Positions 50,755 through 61,022 of a stretch of DNA of 64,000 bases are shown here, piece after piece (within the stretch, counting starts at the first letter, position 1; each line of letters starts with the position of its first letter). Below the pieces are notes generated by a model that ran no database searches, was not told the origin of the DNA, and was given only the letters and a program-made list of their open reading frames with translations. Made by a program: the position numbers and the translations under genes. The DNA is taken from NCBI RefSeq assembly GCF_001417735.1, contig NZ_BBUZ01000035.1, forward strand, positions 149,379 to 213,378. Direction: 5' to 3'. Origin of the DNA: Streptomyces sp. NBRC 110028 (GTDB lineage Bacteria; Actinomycetota; Actinomycetes; Streptomycetales; Streptomycetaceae).

Positions 50755-52032
50755 CTACCGGTGTGTCACTTCCTCCTGGATGGTGTCGTCGTCGAGCGGG
50801 TGGGCGGTCTCGTCGGCGCGCACCTTGGCAAGGCCGCCCACGAGCACCGCGAGCACGATGGGTGCCAGGCCCGCGATCAGGAACAGGACCCGGTGGGAGA
50901 GCTGCTGCGACACCAGGCCGACGAAGGCGATCGACACGGGCATGAAGGCGATGGTGATCAGGAAGTCGAGTCCGGCGATCCGCCCGATCATCTCCATCGG
51001 CACCCGCCGTTGCAGGAGCGTGCCCCAGATGACCAGGCCGACGCTGAGCAGGGCACCGTAGACGAACAGGCTCGCGCCGATGACCCAGGGGTGGTCCGTG
51101 AGCGCGACCAGGCCGATCGGCAGGCAGCCCAGTGCCCAACTGCCCAGCATCGTCGTCAGGTAGCGCCGCGGCATGGTGAGGGAGCCGGCGACCAGCGACC
51201 CGGCCAGGCCGCCGAGACCGAGTACCGCGACGAGCAGTCCGTAGACGGTGGATCCGTTGTCGGACCGGGCCCGCACGAGGGCGGGGAGGAGCACCTCCAG
51301 CGGGCCGGTCACCAACAGCCCCATGAGCGCCGCGAAGACGACGCTCGCGAGGATCCACGGGGTGCGGGCCGCGAACCGGAACCCTTCGACGAGGTCGTGC
51401 ACGGGATGCGTCCGGGTGGTCTCCGCCTCGGGTGCGCCCGGGGGAAGGCCCAGCGTGCACAGCAGCGCCGCGGCGAACACGGACACGGTCAGCAGCGCAC
51501 CTGCCGCCGGAACGGTCGCGCCCACGAGTGCCCCGACGGCGGCGGGGGCGGCCGCCTGCTGGACGGACGGGCGCGTGGCCCCTTCGAGGCCGTTGACGGC
51601 CATGAGGTCGGAGGCGGGCACGACGACGGGAACGAGTGCGGTGTAGGCGGGGAAGAAGAACGCCGTGGCGGCCCCCACGGCGAACGCCGACACGCTGAGG
51701 TGCCACAGTGCGAGGCCGTCCGCGAGGGACAGCCCCGCGATGACTCCCGTCGTCGCCAGGTTGGCCACGAGCACCGCCAGCAGCACGGACCTCTTCGCGG
51801 CGCGGTCGGCGACCACACCGGTGGCGAACGCCGTCGCCAGCAGGCCCACGCCGGTCCAGACGACGACCGAGGCCAGCTCCGGCGCCGAGGCACCGAGCTC
51901 CAGCGCCTGGAGCGCGAGGTAGATGGTCCACGCGCCGTACCCGAAGAGGGCGAGGACCATGGCGGCGAAGAGGCGGCGGTAGCCGGGCCGGCCCAGGGGC
52001 GCGAGGACGGCGGGGAGGTGTCGCTTGGTCAT
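50755..52032 (-). CDS. MFS transporter (macrolide-efflux-like)
   Basis: The 425-aa protein has about twelve transmembrane helices and the MFS loop ATGVVADRAAKRSVLL between helices 2 and 3. The layout is like MFS_3/MefA-type drug exporters, with HPVHDLVEGFRFAARTPWI in the central loop. Location two genes from oleB suggests a possible extra exporter for the macrolide or a shunt product, but the specificity cannot be read. The start is the ATG at 52032 (MTKRHLPAVLAPLGRPGYRR). The long upstream extension of the frame is Arg/Pro-rich and not protein-like. Confidence 0.85.
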   Translation of the reverse strand: MTKRHLPAVLAPLGRPGYRRLFAAMVLALFGYGAWTIYLALQALELGASAPELASVVVWTGVGLLATAFATGVVADRAAKRSVLLAVLVANLATTGVIAGLSLADGLALWHLSVSAFAVGAATAFFFPAYTALVPVVVPASDLMAVNGLEGATRPSVQQAAAPAAVGALVGATVPAAGALLTVSVFAAALLCTLGLPPGAPEAETTRTHPVHDLVEGFRFAARTPWILASVVFAALMGLLVTGPLEVLLPALVRARSDNGSTVYGLLVAVLGLGGLAGSLVAGSLTMPRRYLTTMLGSWALGCLPIGLVALTDHPWVIGASLFVYGALLSVGLVIWGTLLQRRVPMEMIGRIAGLDFLITIAFMPVSIAFVGLVSQQLSHRVLFLIAGLAPIVLAVLVGGLAKVRADETAHPLDDDTIQEEVTHR

Positions 52033-52698
52033 GAGTCGGCCCTTCCGGCAGGCACGGGAGCGGTGGTGGACGGCGCCGGCGCGAGAGCGGCGAGACTCCG
52101 GCGCCCCGGGGTGGTGACGGCGGCCGGCGGCCGAGGGGCGGTCTCGCCGTGTCCCGCGAGCGTTGCTGCGGGGACGGCAGGGCGCAGAGGTCCGCCGGCA
52201 GACCGGCCGGGCCGGTACGGCCTGTGCGCGGCGCACGCCGCCAGGGCCGCGGGAGCGGCGTACCCGGGTGGTGCCGCCGGCCGGGGCCGGGAGCGGCGCC
52301 GGCGAGCGGGGCCCGTCAGGGCCAGTGCGGAAGGGGTGGCCGGCGTCGTCGACCACCGGCGCCCGGGCCGGCGGTCCTCGCTCGCATCGGTGAACTCGTG
52401 TATCGGTCGGCCGGCCTCAGGCCGGCCCCTTGCGGGGAATGCACCCACAGTGTGCTCCACAGGTTCGCTCCGGAACCGGGCAGCACGAAGAAGCCGCCCG
52501 GCACTGACACCGCGACGGTGGGCACGCGAAACGAGAGTTCAGGGCCGCACCGTCAGGCGCGGCGGCGGAGCTTCAGGGAACCGACACCTGGATACATGCC
52601 CGCCACCTTACACCTGCCCGGGCCGGTTCCCCGGCGCGGACAGGCCCCTGTCGCAGCGGAGTCGAGCTGTGGGGCACGGGTGTGCGGAGCGGTCGATG
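52033..52698. other. 666-bp region without a convincing gene
   Basis: No frame here has a ribosome-binding site and protein-like translation. It contains a perfect short hairpin, GGCCGGCC-TCA-GGCCGGCC at 52409-52427, and a second one with CCGGGC/GCCCGG arms at 52476-52501. The promoter of the MFS gene should lie at the left side and the end of the DUF5302 transcript at the right side. Confidence 0.6.
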
Positions 52699-52905
52699 TC
52701 ACCCGGCCTTGCGGCGGAAATTCGGCTTCTTGGCGCCTTTGCGGGACGTTCCGTTCACCTTGGAACGAGCGTCCTCGTGCGCCCGGCGTTCCCGGCTGAG
52801 GAGCTTCTTGCGCTCCAGTGCTTCCCGGAACTTCCGCTTGACGTCGCTCTCGATCTCGGTCTCGGACTCGGACTCGGCTCCGGATCCACCCTGGTTGTCC
52901 TGCAT
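52699..52905 (-). CDS. DUF5302 small basic protein
   Basis: The 68-aa protein has an acidic Ser/Glu-rich N-terminus (ESESETEIES). It then has the family core DVKRKFREALERKK and a basic C-terminus ending KKPNFRRKAG. This is the actinobacterial DUF5302 pattern; the family is small, soluble, probably nucleic-acid-binding and uncharacterised. GGGAGG lies six bases before the ATG. It diverges from the oleB leader. Confidence 0.8.
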   Translation of the reverse strand: MQDNQGGSGAESESETEIESDVKRKFREALERKKLLSRERRAHEDARSKVNGTSRKGAKKPNFRRKAG

Positions 52906-53042
52906 GTGAACCTCCCGCTGACGAACGACTGCCCGGGACACATTCGCACACGGCCTCGTCGTCCCGCGAGCAAGCGATCCGGGGCGTGGCGCATATTCAG
53001 CCATCGCATCACGCGGCCCCCTGTCAGCTCCGTCTGCTCTGC

Positions 53043-53342
53043 TATCGTGCCGACGTGGTCAGTTACTACTTCCTCTGATACCGCCACGGGAGTCCGGGCG
53101 ACGAGGAGCACCGCGTACGCGGTTCCGCTCCGGCGCCGTCGAGGGTTCCCGGCAGGACGGTGACGCGGCTTCTCCTGCCGCTGATTGCGACGCCTCCCGG
53201 CCTCGCCTCTTCGCCTCCGTTTTTCGCGTCGCGCACCGTCGGGTGAGCCGTGTTCGCCGAGGCATTCTCTTCTTCCGCCGTCTGCCGTGGACCGCTCCCT
53301 TTTGGCCACACTGCCTCTTTTTCTCCGAATGGCGGATCACCC
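53043..53342 (+). promoter_or_regulatory. oleB promoter and 287-base leader with overlapping hairpins
   Basis: TATCGT at 53043-53048 is a plausible -10, placing transcription start at or next to the GTG of a seven-codon ORF (53056). Two mutually exclusive hairpins follow. One pairs GGCAGGA (53151-53157) with TCCTGCC (53173-53179). The other pairs GCGGC (53165-53169) with GCCGC (53177-53181). A third arm pair is GCGACGC (53187-53193) with GCGTCGC (53226-53232). The long leader before oleB fits drug-induced attenuation; this is inference. Confidence 0.5.
53056..53079 (+). CDS. putative oleB leader peptide, M-V-S-Y-Y-F-L
   Basis: GTG-GTC-AGT-TAC-TAC-TTC-CTC-TGA encodes seven residues and starts eight bases after a -10-like hexamer, so it would be leaderless. 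Small hydrophobic/aromatic leader peptides that stall macrolide-bound ribosomes control several resistance genes; the ABC-F gene msrD is one example. A 38-codon alternative frame starting at the GTG 53048 ends at 53163, inside the hairpin region. Which is translated cannot be decided from sequence. Confidence 0.45.
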
Positions 53343-55052
<1,710 letters not shown>

Positions 55053-55068
55053 GACGGCCTCGGGCGAG

Positions 55069-55104
55069 GGGCACCGGCCGGGTCTCCGGTCCCGGCCGGT
55101 GCCC
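55069..55104. terminator. 14-bp bidirectional terminator between oleB and oleP
   Basis: Arms GGGCACCGGCCGGG (55069-55082) and CCCGGCCGGTGCCC (55091-55104) are perfectly complementary around an eight-base loop. It lies 16 bases after oleB and 41 bases after the convergent oleP. Confidence 0.8.
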
Positions 55105-55145
55105 TGGTGACGCCGGTGCCCGGTGGGCGGCCGGGCGGCCGGCCG

Positions 55146-56369
55146 TCACCAGGAGACGATCTGGCGTTCCAATCCGCGGATCAGCATGCCCTGCTTCCAC
55201 TTCAGTCCCGCGACCGGCTCGGCCAGGTCGAGGGTGGGGAAGCGCCGGACGAGGGCGGACAGGGCCTCCTGGAGTTCCAGTCGGCCCAGTTGGGCGCCGA
55301 TGCAGTGGTGCGCTCCGTGCCCGAAAGCTATGTGCGCGTTGCGCGCACGGTGGAAGTCCAGCTCGTCGGCGTGGTCGAAGACCTCCTCGTCCCGGTTGGC
55401 CGACGCGAAGTGGACGACGCAGGGCTCACCGGCCCGCACGGTCACGGTGCTCAGCTCCACGTCCTCGGTGGCCACGCGGACGAAGCTGCCGGCGGACACG
55501 AGCGGTGTGTACCGCAGCATCTCCTCCACCGCCGCGGGCACGAGGGCCGGGTCGGCGACCAGCGACTCGTAGCGCTTGCGCTCGGTCAGCAGGAGGTGGA
55601 CGAGGTTGGTGATCTGGTTGACCGACGTCTCGTGGCCCGCTATGAGCAGGCTCACGCCCATGTTGACGATCTCGCCCTTGGTCAGGTGGTCGTCGTTGTC
55701 GGTGGCGAGGGCGAGGGAGCCGAGCAGGTCCTCGGTGGGGGCGTCGCGGCGCTGGGCAACCAGGCCGTCCATGTAGACCATGAAGTCCTGCTGGACCTGC
55801 TGTATCTCCGCGGCGGTGAGCCGGGTCGAGGAGAGCATGGCGTCGGAGAAGGTCCGGAACAGGTCGCGGTCCTCCAGGGGCACGCCGAGCAGTTCGCAGA
55901 TGACCGCGACGGGGAAGGGAACGGCGAGGAACTCGACGAGGTCGGCGGGTGAACCGTGCGCCACCATGTCGTCGAGCAGGGAGTCGACGAGGGCGCGGAC
56001 ACGGGGCCGCATCTCCTCCACTCGGCGTGCCGTGAAGGCCTTGCCCACGAGCCGCCGCAGCCGGGTGTGGTCCGGCGGGTCCTGGGCGAGGACGCCGTCC
56101 GGCTCGGGCGGGGTGGGGAACATCCGGGGGGTGGCGGGATCTGTGGCGGCCGCGGTGCTGAAGCGGGAGTCGCCCAGGACGATACGGGCGTCGGACATGC
56201 GGGTGACCAGCCAGGCCGTGCCCTCGCCGTAGGGCAGGCGCACCCTGGAGACGGGGTCGTCGCGGCGGAGTTCGGCGTAGTGCGGGTCGAGGTCCAGGGC
56301 GTGCGGCAGGCTGAACGGGTAGGCGGGTGCCGCGTCGGCCGATGTCGGTCCGGTGTGCGTGTCGGTCAC
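55146..56369 (-). CDS. oleP: cytochrome P450 OleP, macrolide C8-C8a epoxidase
   Basis: The 407-aa P450 has the I-helix SLLIAGHETSVNQI, the E-x2-R helix EEMLRYTPLVSAGSFVR and the heme loop HIAFGHGAHHCIGAQ with the cysteine at residue 356. It begins TDTHTGPTSADAAPAYPFSL, which I recognise as OleP of the oleandomycin pathway, where it installs the C8-C8a epoxide on the macrolactone. A GTG start with AAAGGAG eight bases upstream fits. It is the last gene of the minus-strand ole operon and needs ferredoxin and reductase from elsewhere. Confidence 0.88.
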   Translation of the reverse strand: MTDTHTGPTSADAAPAYPFSLPHALDLDPHYAELRRDDPVSRVRLPYGEGTAWLVTRMSDARIVLGDSRFSTAAATDPATPRMFPTPPEPDGVLAQDPPDHTRLRRLVGKAFTARRVEEMRPRVRALVDSLLDDMVAHGSPADLVEFLAVPFPVAVICELLGVPLEDRDLFRTFSDAMLSSTRLTAAEIQQVQQDFMVYMDGLVAQRRDAPTEDLLGSLALATDNDDHLTKGEIVNMGVSLLIAGHETSVNQITNLVHLLLTERKRYESLVADPALVPAAVEEMLRYTPLVSAGSFVRVATEDVELSTVTVRAGEPCVVHFASANRDEEVFDHADELDFHRARNAHIAFGHGAHHCIGAQLGRLELQEALSALVRRFPTLDLAEPVAGLKWKQGMLIRGLERQIVSW

Positions 56370-56449
56370 AGCGGTGTCTCCTTTGCTGGAGGTGGTCCGG
56401 AGGTGGCGCGAGCAGTGGTGCGGTTTCCGGCTCTGGTTGCGGCCGTCGG

Positions 56450-57601
56450 CTAGTTGTCGTTCCAGAACGGCTCCCGGGGCACGGTGTGTGGGATGCCGCC
56501 CTCCTTGTTGACGCCCTTCTCGAGGAAGACGAGGTTGTGGTAGGCGTGCAGCCCGACGAGGTTCCTGGCGATGTAGTCGGCCGTGGCCGCGCCGTCCGGC
56601 CGCTCCTCGTAGTGCAGCGAGTCGATCAGTCCCTTGACCATCTCCAGCGCGGTGTCCGGACGGGCACCGGGCTCCGGGTGGCCTCCGTACCCGGGCCAGT
56701 AGGAGGTGAAGGTGTCCTCGATGACGTAGAAGCCGCCGTTGCGCAGGTGGGGGAACATCACCGAGAACGACGTCCGCATGTGTGCGTTGATGTGGCTGCC
56801 GTCGTCGATGATGACGTCGAACGGCCCGTGCTCCTCGGCGACGCGGCGCATGAACTCCGGGTCGTCCTGCCGGCCGCGGAGCGTCTTGACGCGCGGCTGG
56901 TCGCATGCGGACTTGTCGAAGATGTCCACGCCGAAGACCAGGCCGCGCGTGAAGTAGCGCTTCCACATGTTCAGTGAGGCGCCGCTCGGCAGCAAATCGT
57001 CGTAGCCGCCGATGCCGATCTCCAGGATCCGCACCGCCTGGTCGCGCAGCGGCCGCAGGTGCCGGTCGTAGTGGCCGGTGAACCAGTGGACGCCCCCCCA
57101 CTTGTCGGACTCGTAGCGCAGGGCCAGCCGGTCCAGTGGGGGCGTCTCGTTGGTCGTCGCGTGCAGCACCACGTTGGTGGCGCGGGCGGCCAGGGCCGCG
57201 CCCTCCATGGTCCGCGGGCCGCGCAGGTCGGGCAGGAAGGAGACGCCGAAGGCCCCCGCGGTGCGGCCGGACGCCGGGCCGAACAGCTCCCGCAGGAGGT
57301 CGCTGAGCGTGAACTCCAGTACGGCGCCCAGTTCCTGGCCGGCCGGTTCCGCCGACGTGACCGGCTTGCCGTCCGTCACCTGCAGCACATGGCTGATCCG
57401 GTCGGTGCCGTGCAGGACGTCCAAGCCGACGAACGCCTCGCCGCCCACCTGCGGGATCTCGCAGCGGAACAGCAACTCGTCCACGAGCGCCGCGGTGATC
57501 CTGGCGGGTCCCCATTCCTCGACGGTGCTCAGCAGGAAGCGCTCGTCACCTCCGGCGCACCGCAGTATCGCTTCCAGCACCGCGTGGTCGTCGTACGACA
57601 T
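56450..57601 (-). CDS. oleY: deoxysugar O-methyltransferase OleY
   Basis: The 383-aa protein belongs to the TylE/MycE/SpnI group of metal-dependent sugar O-methyltransferases. The C-terminal SAM domain has RILEIGIGGYDDLLPSG, VFGVDIFDKSA and VIIDDGSHINAHMR with the metal-binding acidic pair and catalytic His. The N-terminal helper domain is typical of the group. In oleandomycin synthesis OleY methylates the 3-OH of L-olivose after transfer to the ring, giving L-oleandrose. The ATG at 57601 has GAAGGA upstream. The order after oleM1 matches the known ole gene order. Confidence 0.87.
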   Translation of the reverse strand: MSYDDHAVLEAILRCAGGDERFLLSTVEEWGPARITAALVDELLFRCEIPQVGGEAFVGLDVLHGTDRISHVLQVTDGKPVTSAEPAGQELGAVLEFTLSDLLRELFGPASGRTAGAFGVSFLPDLRGPRTMEGAALAARATNVVLHATTNETPPLDRLALRYESDKWGGVHWFTGHYDRHLRPLRDQAVRILEIGIGGYDDLLPSGASLNMWKRYFTRGLVFGVDIFDKSACDQPRVKTLRGRQDDPEFMRRVAEEHGPFDVIIDDGSHINAHMRTSFSVMFPHLRNGGFYVIEDTFTSYWPGYGGHPEPGARPDTALEMVKGLIDSLHYEERPDGAATADYIARNLVGLHAYHNLVFLEKGVNKEGGIPHTVPREPFWNDN

Positions 57602-57675
57602 GTGAAAGGTCCTTCGCGTGGTCCGGTGATCGGTGTGAACGGCGTGAGCAGGTGATCGGGCGGTGCGCGGCGGGT

Positions 57676-58416
57676 TCACGTCCGGGTGCCGACGAACAGC
57701 CCCCGGCCCGAGGGGCCGCCGTCGAGGTACTCGACGGTGTAGCCCGCCTTCTCGTACGCGGCCGTGTACGCCTGCCGCGGGAACAGCGTGATGCGGTGGT
57801 GCTCGACCAGGTGCCGGGGACCGTGCTCGGCGTCGGCGATCACGTAGTGGATCTCCATGCGGGTGGCGTCGCCGTCCCGCACCGAGTGGGACACCCGGGA
57901 GATGGTCCGGCCGTCGACGCGTACGATGTCGCCCGCCACGTAGCCGTCGGTGAAGGTCTCCGGGAACCACCACGGCTCGACGACGGCCACGCCACCGGTC
58001 CGGGTGTGCCGGGCGAAGCACCGCAGCGTCGCGTCGAGTTCGGCGGTGGTGGCCAAGTGGCCGACCGAGCTGAACATGCAGGTGACCGCGGAGAACGTGT
58101 GGCCCAGGTCGAAGGCGCGCATGTCCCCCTGGTGCAGCGGCACGCCCGGCATGCGGGAGCGGGCGATGTCCAGCATGCTCGCGGACAGCTCGAGACCGCG
58201 GGCGTCGTCGAAGAGCGCGGCGAAGTGCCGCAGGTGCGCGCCCGTGCCGCAGGCCACGTCCAGGAGGGAGGACGCGTCCGGCACCCGGTCGCGCACGAGG
58301 TCCGCCACGTCCTTCGCCTCGCCGGCGTAGTCCTTCCCCCGGCCCCGGTACACGGCGTCGTAGATCTCGGCGAACTCGTCCTCGTACCGGGAAGTTGGCT
58401 CCGTGTCAGCCCGCAT
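57676..58416 (-). CDS. oleM1: aminodeoxysugar N,N-dimethyltransferase OleM1 (DesVI/TylM1 type)
   Basis: The 246-aa SAM enzyme has ASSLLDVACGTGAHLRHFA, LHQGDMRAFDLG, VEPWWFPETFTDGYV and a C-terminal YLDGGPSGRGLFVG. These align by eye with DesVI and TylM1. It methylates the 3-amino group twice to finish TDP-D-desosamine. GAGGAGG precedes the ATG. The first codons overlap the end of oleG2 by 11 bases, so the two are translationally coupled. Confidence 0.9.
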   Translation of the reverse strand: MRADTEPTSRYEDEFAEIYDAVYRGRGKDYAGEAKDVADLVRDRVPDASSLLDVACGTGAHLRHFAALFDDARGLELSASMLDIARSRMPGVPLHQGDMRAFDLGHTFSAVTCMFSSVGHLATTAELDATLRCFARHTRTGGVAVVEPWWFPETFTDGYVAGDIVRVDGRTISRVSHSVRDGDATRMEIHYVIADAEHGPRHLVEHHRITLFPRQAYTAAYEKAGYTVEYLDGGPSGRGLFVGTRT

Positions 58417-59686
58417 GGGTCCCGCCTCCTCGTCCGCGTCCGCCGCTCGCGGCGAGCCGCTCCAGCACCGGCACGACCTCGCCCGGCGACGGCTCGGCGT
58501 TCATCTCGTCCCGGACGCGCTGTGCGGCGGCCCGGATGGAAGGGTCCGTCAGCACCCGGCGCACGCCCTCACCGAGCCCGGCCGCGGTGACCTCGGACGG
58601 ATGGATGAACAGGCCCGCGCCCGCGGCCTGTGTCTGCCGGGCGCGCAGCAGGTTGTCCCAGAGGTCACCGAGGACGATCTGCGGAACGCCGTGGGCGGCG
58701 GCCGTCAGCCAGGTACCGGCGCCGCCGTGGTGCACGATCGCCGAACAGGTCGGCATCAGGGCGTGCAGGGGCACGAAGTCCACCAGCCGGACGTTGTCCG
58801 GCACAGGCCCCAGGAGCTTGCGCTGGGAGGCGTCCAGCGTTGCCACGATCTCCGCGTCCACGTCGCCCAGCGCGGCCAGCACCTCCGCCAGCGACACGCC
58901 GTCGCCCAGGGTCTGCCGGGCCGACACCCCGAGCGTCAGGCAGATCCGGGGCCGCCGCGCGCGCCGCCGGACCCATGCGGGGACCACGGCCCGCCCGTTG
59001 TACGGCACGTACCGCATCGGCACCGTCGTGGTCCCGGTGGGCAGCCGCATGCTCCGCGGCAGCGGGTCGATCGTCCACTGCCCGGTCACCAGGTCCTCGT
59101 CGAAGGTGGAGCCCAGCCGTTCGGCCGCCCAGCTCAGCCACTCGGCCATGGGGTCCTCGCGGTGCTCGGCGGGCCGGTTCGCCCGCTCCGCGAGGAAGTC
59201 CCGGCGGAACCGGACGATGAGGTCCGACCCCCACAGCACGCGGGCGTGGGGCGTGCCGGTGGCCCGCGCCGCCAACGCCCCGGCGAAGCTGAAGTGCTCC
59301 CACAGGATGAGGTCGGGCCGCCAGGCCCGGGCCAGCGCGACGAGGCCGTCGACGAACGGCTCGTCGTTGACCAGCGAGTAGAACGTGGGCACCAGGGTCG
59401 TGTGCATGCCGAGCAGGTAATCCCAGCTCGCCAGCTCCGCACGGACGCCCAGGTCGATACCGGTGGAGTACTTCTGGACGTCCGCGCCGATCTCCCCCAT
59501 CAGCTCCAGGAAGGCGGTGTCCCGGCCCACGGGCACCGCGGTCAGTCCCGCTTGGGTGATCGTGTCGGACAGGGCGGGCTGGCTGGCCACGCGGACCTCG
59601 TGCCCGGCGGCCCGCAGCGCCCACGCCAGCGGCACCAGCCCGTGGAAGTGCGTGTCGTTGGCGAAGCAGGTCAGCAGTACACGCAT
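58406..59686 (-). CDS. oleG2: macrolide glycosyltransferase OleG2
   Basis: The 426-aa protein is a GT1-type GT-B enzyme of the EryCIII/DesVII class. It has RVLLTCFANDTHFHGLVPLA at the N-terminus, an acceptor half with WRPDLILWEHFSFAGALAA, and the nucleotide-sugar motif VDFVPLHALMPTCSAIVHHG followed by GAGTW. By position in the recalled ole gene order it is the transferase that adds L-olivose (later L-oleandrose). The roles of OleG1 and OleG2 are assigned by order, since both look alike. The start at 59686 lies four bases after the oleG1 stop. Confidence 0.8.
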   Translation of the reverse strand: MRVLLTCFANDTHFHGLVPLAWALRAAGHEVRVASQPALSDTITQAGLTAVPVGRDTAFLELMGEIGADVQKYSTGIDLGVRAELASWDYLLGMHTTLVPTFYSLVNDEPFVDGLVALARAWRPDLILWEHFSFAGALAARATGTPHARVLWGSDLIVRFRRDFLAERANRPAEHREDPMAEWLSWAAERLGSTFDEDLVTGQWTIDPLPRSMRLPTGTTTVPMRYVPYNGRAVVPAWVRRRARRPRICLTLGVSARQTLGDGVSLAEVLAALGDVDAEIVATLDASQRKLLGPVPDNVRLVDFVPLHALMPTCSAIVHHGGAGTWLTAAAHGVPQIVLGDLWDNLLRARQTQAAGAGLFIHPSEVTAAGLGEGVRRVLTDPSIRAAAQRVRDEMNAEPSPGEVVPVLERLAASGGRGRGGGTHAG

Positions 59687-59690
59687 CGTC

Positions 59691-61022
59691 TCACCGCCTC
59701 CCCGCCACCGCGCCGGTGGCATGCTCCGCGGTGAGCCGTTCCAGGTCCGGTACGACGTCACCGGGGGCCGGCATCGCGAGCATCTCGGCCCGGATCCGCT
59801 CGGCGCCCGCGCGGAACTCCGGCTCCCCCAGCAGCCGCAGCACCCGGTCCCGCAGCGCCTCGACGCCCAGTTCCTCCACCGGCATCGACAGGCCCGCCCC
59901 GAGCCGCTGCATGCGCTGCGCCCGCACCGGCGTGTCCCACGAGGTGTCCAGGATGATCTGCGGGACGCCGTGGAGCGCCGCCGTCGACCACGTGCCCGGA
60001 CCACCGTGGTGCACGATCGCCGAGCAGGTCGGCATCAGCGCGTGCAGCGGGACGAAGTCCACCAGCCGGACGTTGCCGGGGGCCGCGCCCCGCAGGTGCT
60101 CCTGCTGGGTGGTGTCGAGCGTGGCCACGATCTCCGCGTCCACGTCGGCGAGGGAGTCGAGCAGGTGGTCGAGGGGGACATGGTGCCGGCCGGAGTCACG
60201 CTGGGAGGTGCCGATCGTCAGGCAGACCCGGGGCCGCTCGCACGGTTCCCACACCCAGGGGGGTACGACCGCCGGTCCGTTGTACGGCACGTACCGCATG
60301 TCCAGGGTACGCAGCTCCTCGGACAGCTCCAGCCGCATGCTGCGCGGCAGCGTGTCGATGGTCCACTGCCCGGTGACCATCTCCTCGTCGAACGAGCAGC
60401 CGTACCGGTCGAGCATGCGGCCCAGCCACTCGGCCGTGGGATCCTCCCGGTGCTCGAACGGTTGCAGGGCACGCTCGGCGAGGAACGCCTGCCGCCCGCG
60501 CAGGGTGATCTCCTGCCCCCACGGCAGCCGGGCGTGGGCCGCGCCGGTGACGCGCGCCGCCACCGCGCCGGCGAACGTCAACGGCTCCCAGATCACCAGG
60601 TCGGGCCGCCAGTCACGGGCGAACTCGACCACGCCGTCCACGAAGGACTCGTTGTTCAGCAGCTCGTAGAAGGCCGGCACCAGCATGGTCTCCATGCCCA
60701 GCAGGTACGGCCATGTCCACAGGCCGGGGTCGTCGCCGGTGAAGTCGATGCTGTTGACGCCGATGTAGGCATCGCCGCCCCAGGTCGCCGCGAACTGCTC
60801 GACCGGAGCCTCGGTGCCCACCGGGACCGAGGTGAGCCCCGCCTGCGTCACCACGTCGCTCAGCGAGGGCTGGCTCACCAAGCGCACCTCGTGCCCAGCC
60901 GTCCGCAGTGCCCAGGCCAGGGGAACCAGCGGCTGGAAGTGCGTGTTGGCCGCGAAGGTGGTCATCATCACGCGCAGGGGCCGGCGGGGTGCCGGGCGCG
61001 CACCGTTCGACGCGATGCTCAT
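59691..61022 (-). CDS. oleG1: macrolide desosaminyltransferase OleG1
   Basis: The 443-aa GT-B enzyme has VMMTTFAANTHFQPLVPLAW, WRPDLVIWEPLTFAGAVAA, VPPWVWEPCERPRVCLTIGTS and the donor motif VDFVPLHALMPTCSAIVHHG followed by GPGTW. It resembles DesVII and EryCIII, which transfer desosamine and need a P450-like helper. That helper gene, oleP1, lies immediately upstream with an ATGA overlap, as desVIII does with desVII. This is the reason to call it the desosaminyltransferase. The enzyme acts in the cytosol on the macrolactone. Confidence 0.83.
   Translation of the reverse strand: MSIASNGARPAPRRPLRVMMTTFAANTHFQPLVPLAWALRTAGHEVRLVSQPSLSDVVTQAGLTSVPVGTEAPVEQFAATWGGDAYIGVNSIDFTGDDPGLWTWPYLLGMETMLVPAFYELLNNESFVDGVVEFARDWRPDLVIWEPLTFAGAVAARVTGAAHARLPWGQEITLRGRQAFLAERALQPFEHREDPTAEWLGRMLDRYGCSFDEEMVTGQWTIDTLPRSMRLELSEELRTLDMRYVPYNGPAVVPPWVWEPCERPRVCLTIGTSQRDSGRHHVPLDHLLDSLADVDAEIVATLDTTQQEHLRGAAPGNVRLVDFVPLHALMPTCSAIVHHGGPGTWSTAALHGVPQIILDTSWDTPVRAQRMQRLGAGLSMPVEELGVEALRDRVLRLLGEPEFRAGAERIRAEMLAMPAPGDVVPDLERLTAEHATGAVAGRR

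Noticed and set aside
53048..53163. A 38-codon leader frame starting at the GTG 53048 as the main oleB leader peptide
   Set aside because: It is kept only as an alternative. The GTG lies at the last base of the -10-like hexamer, so it would not be inside the transcript if that promoter is used.
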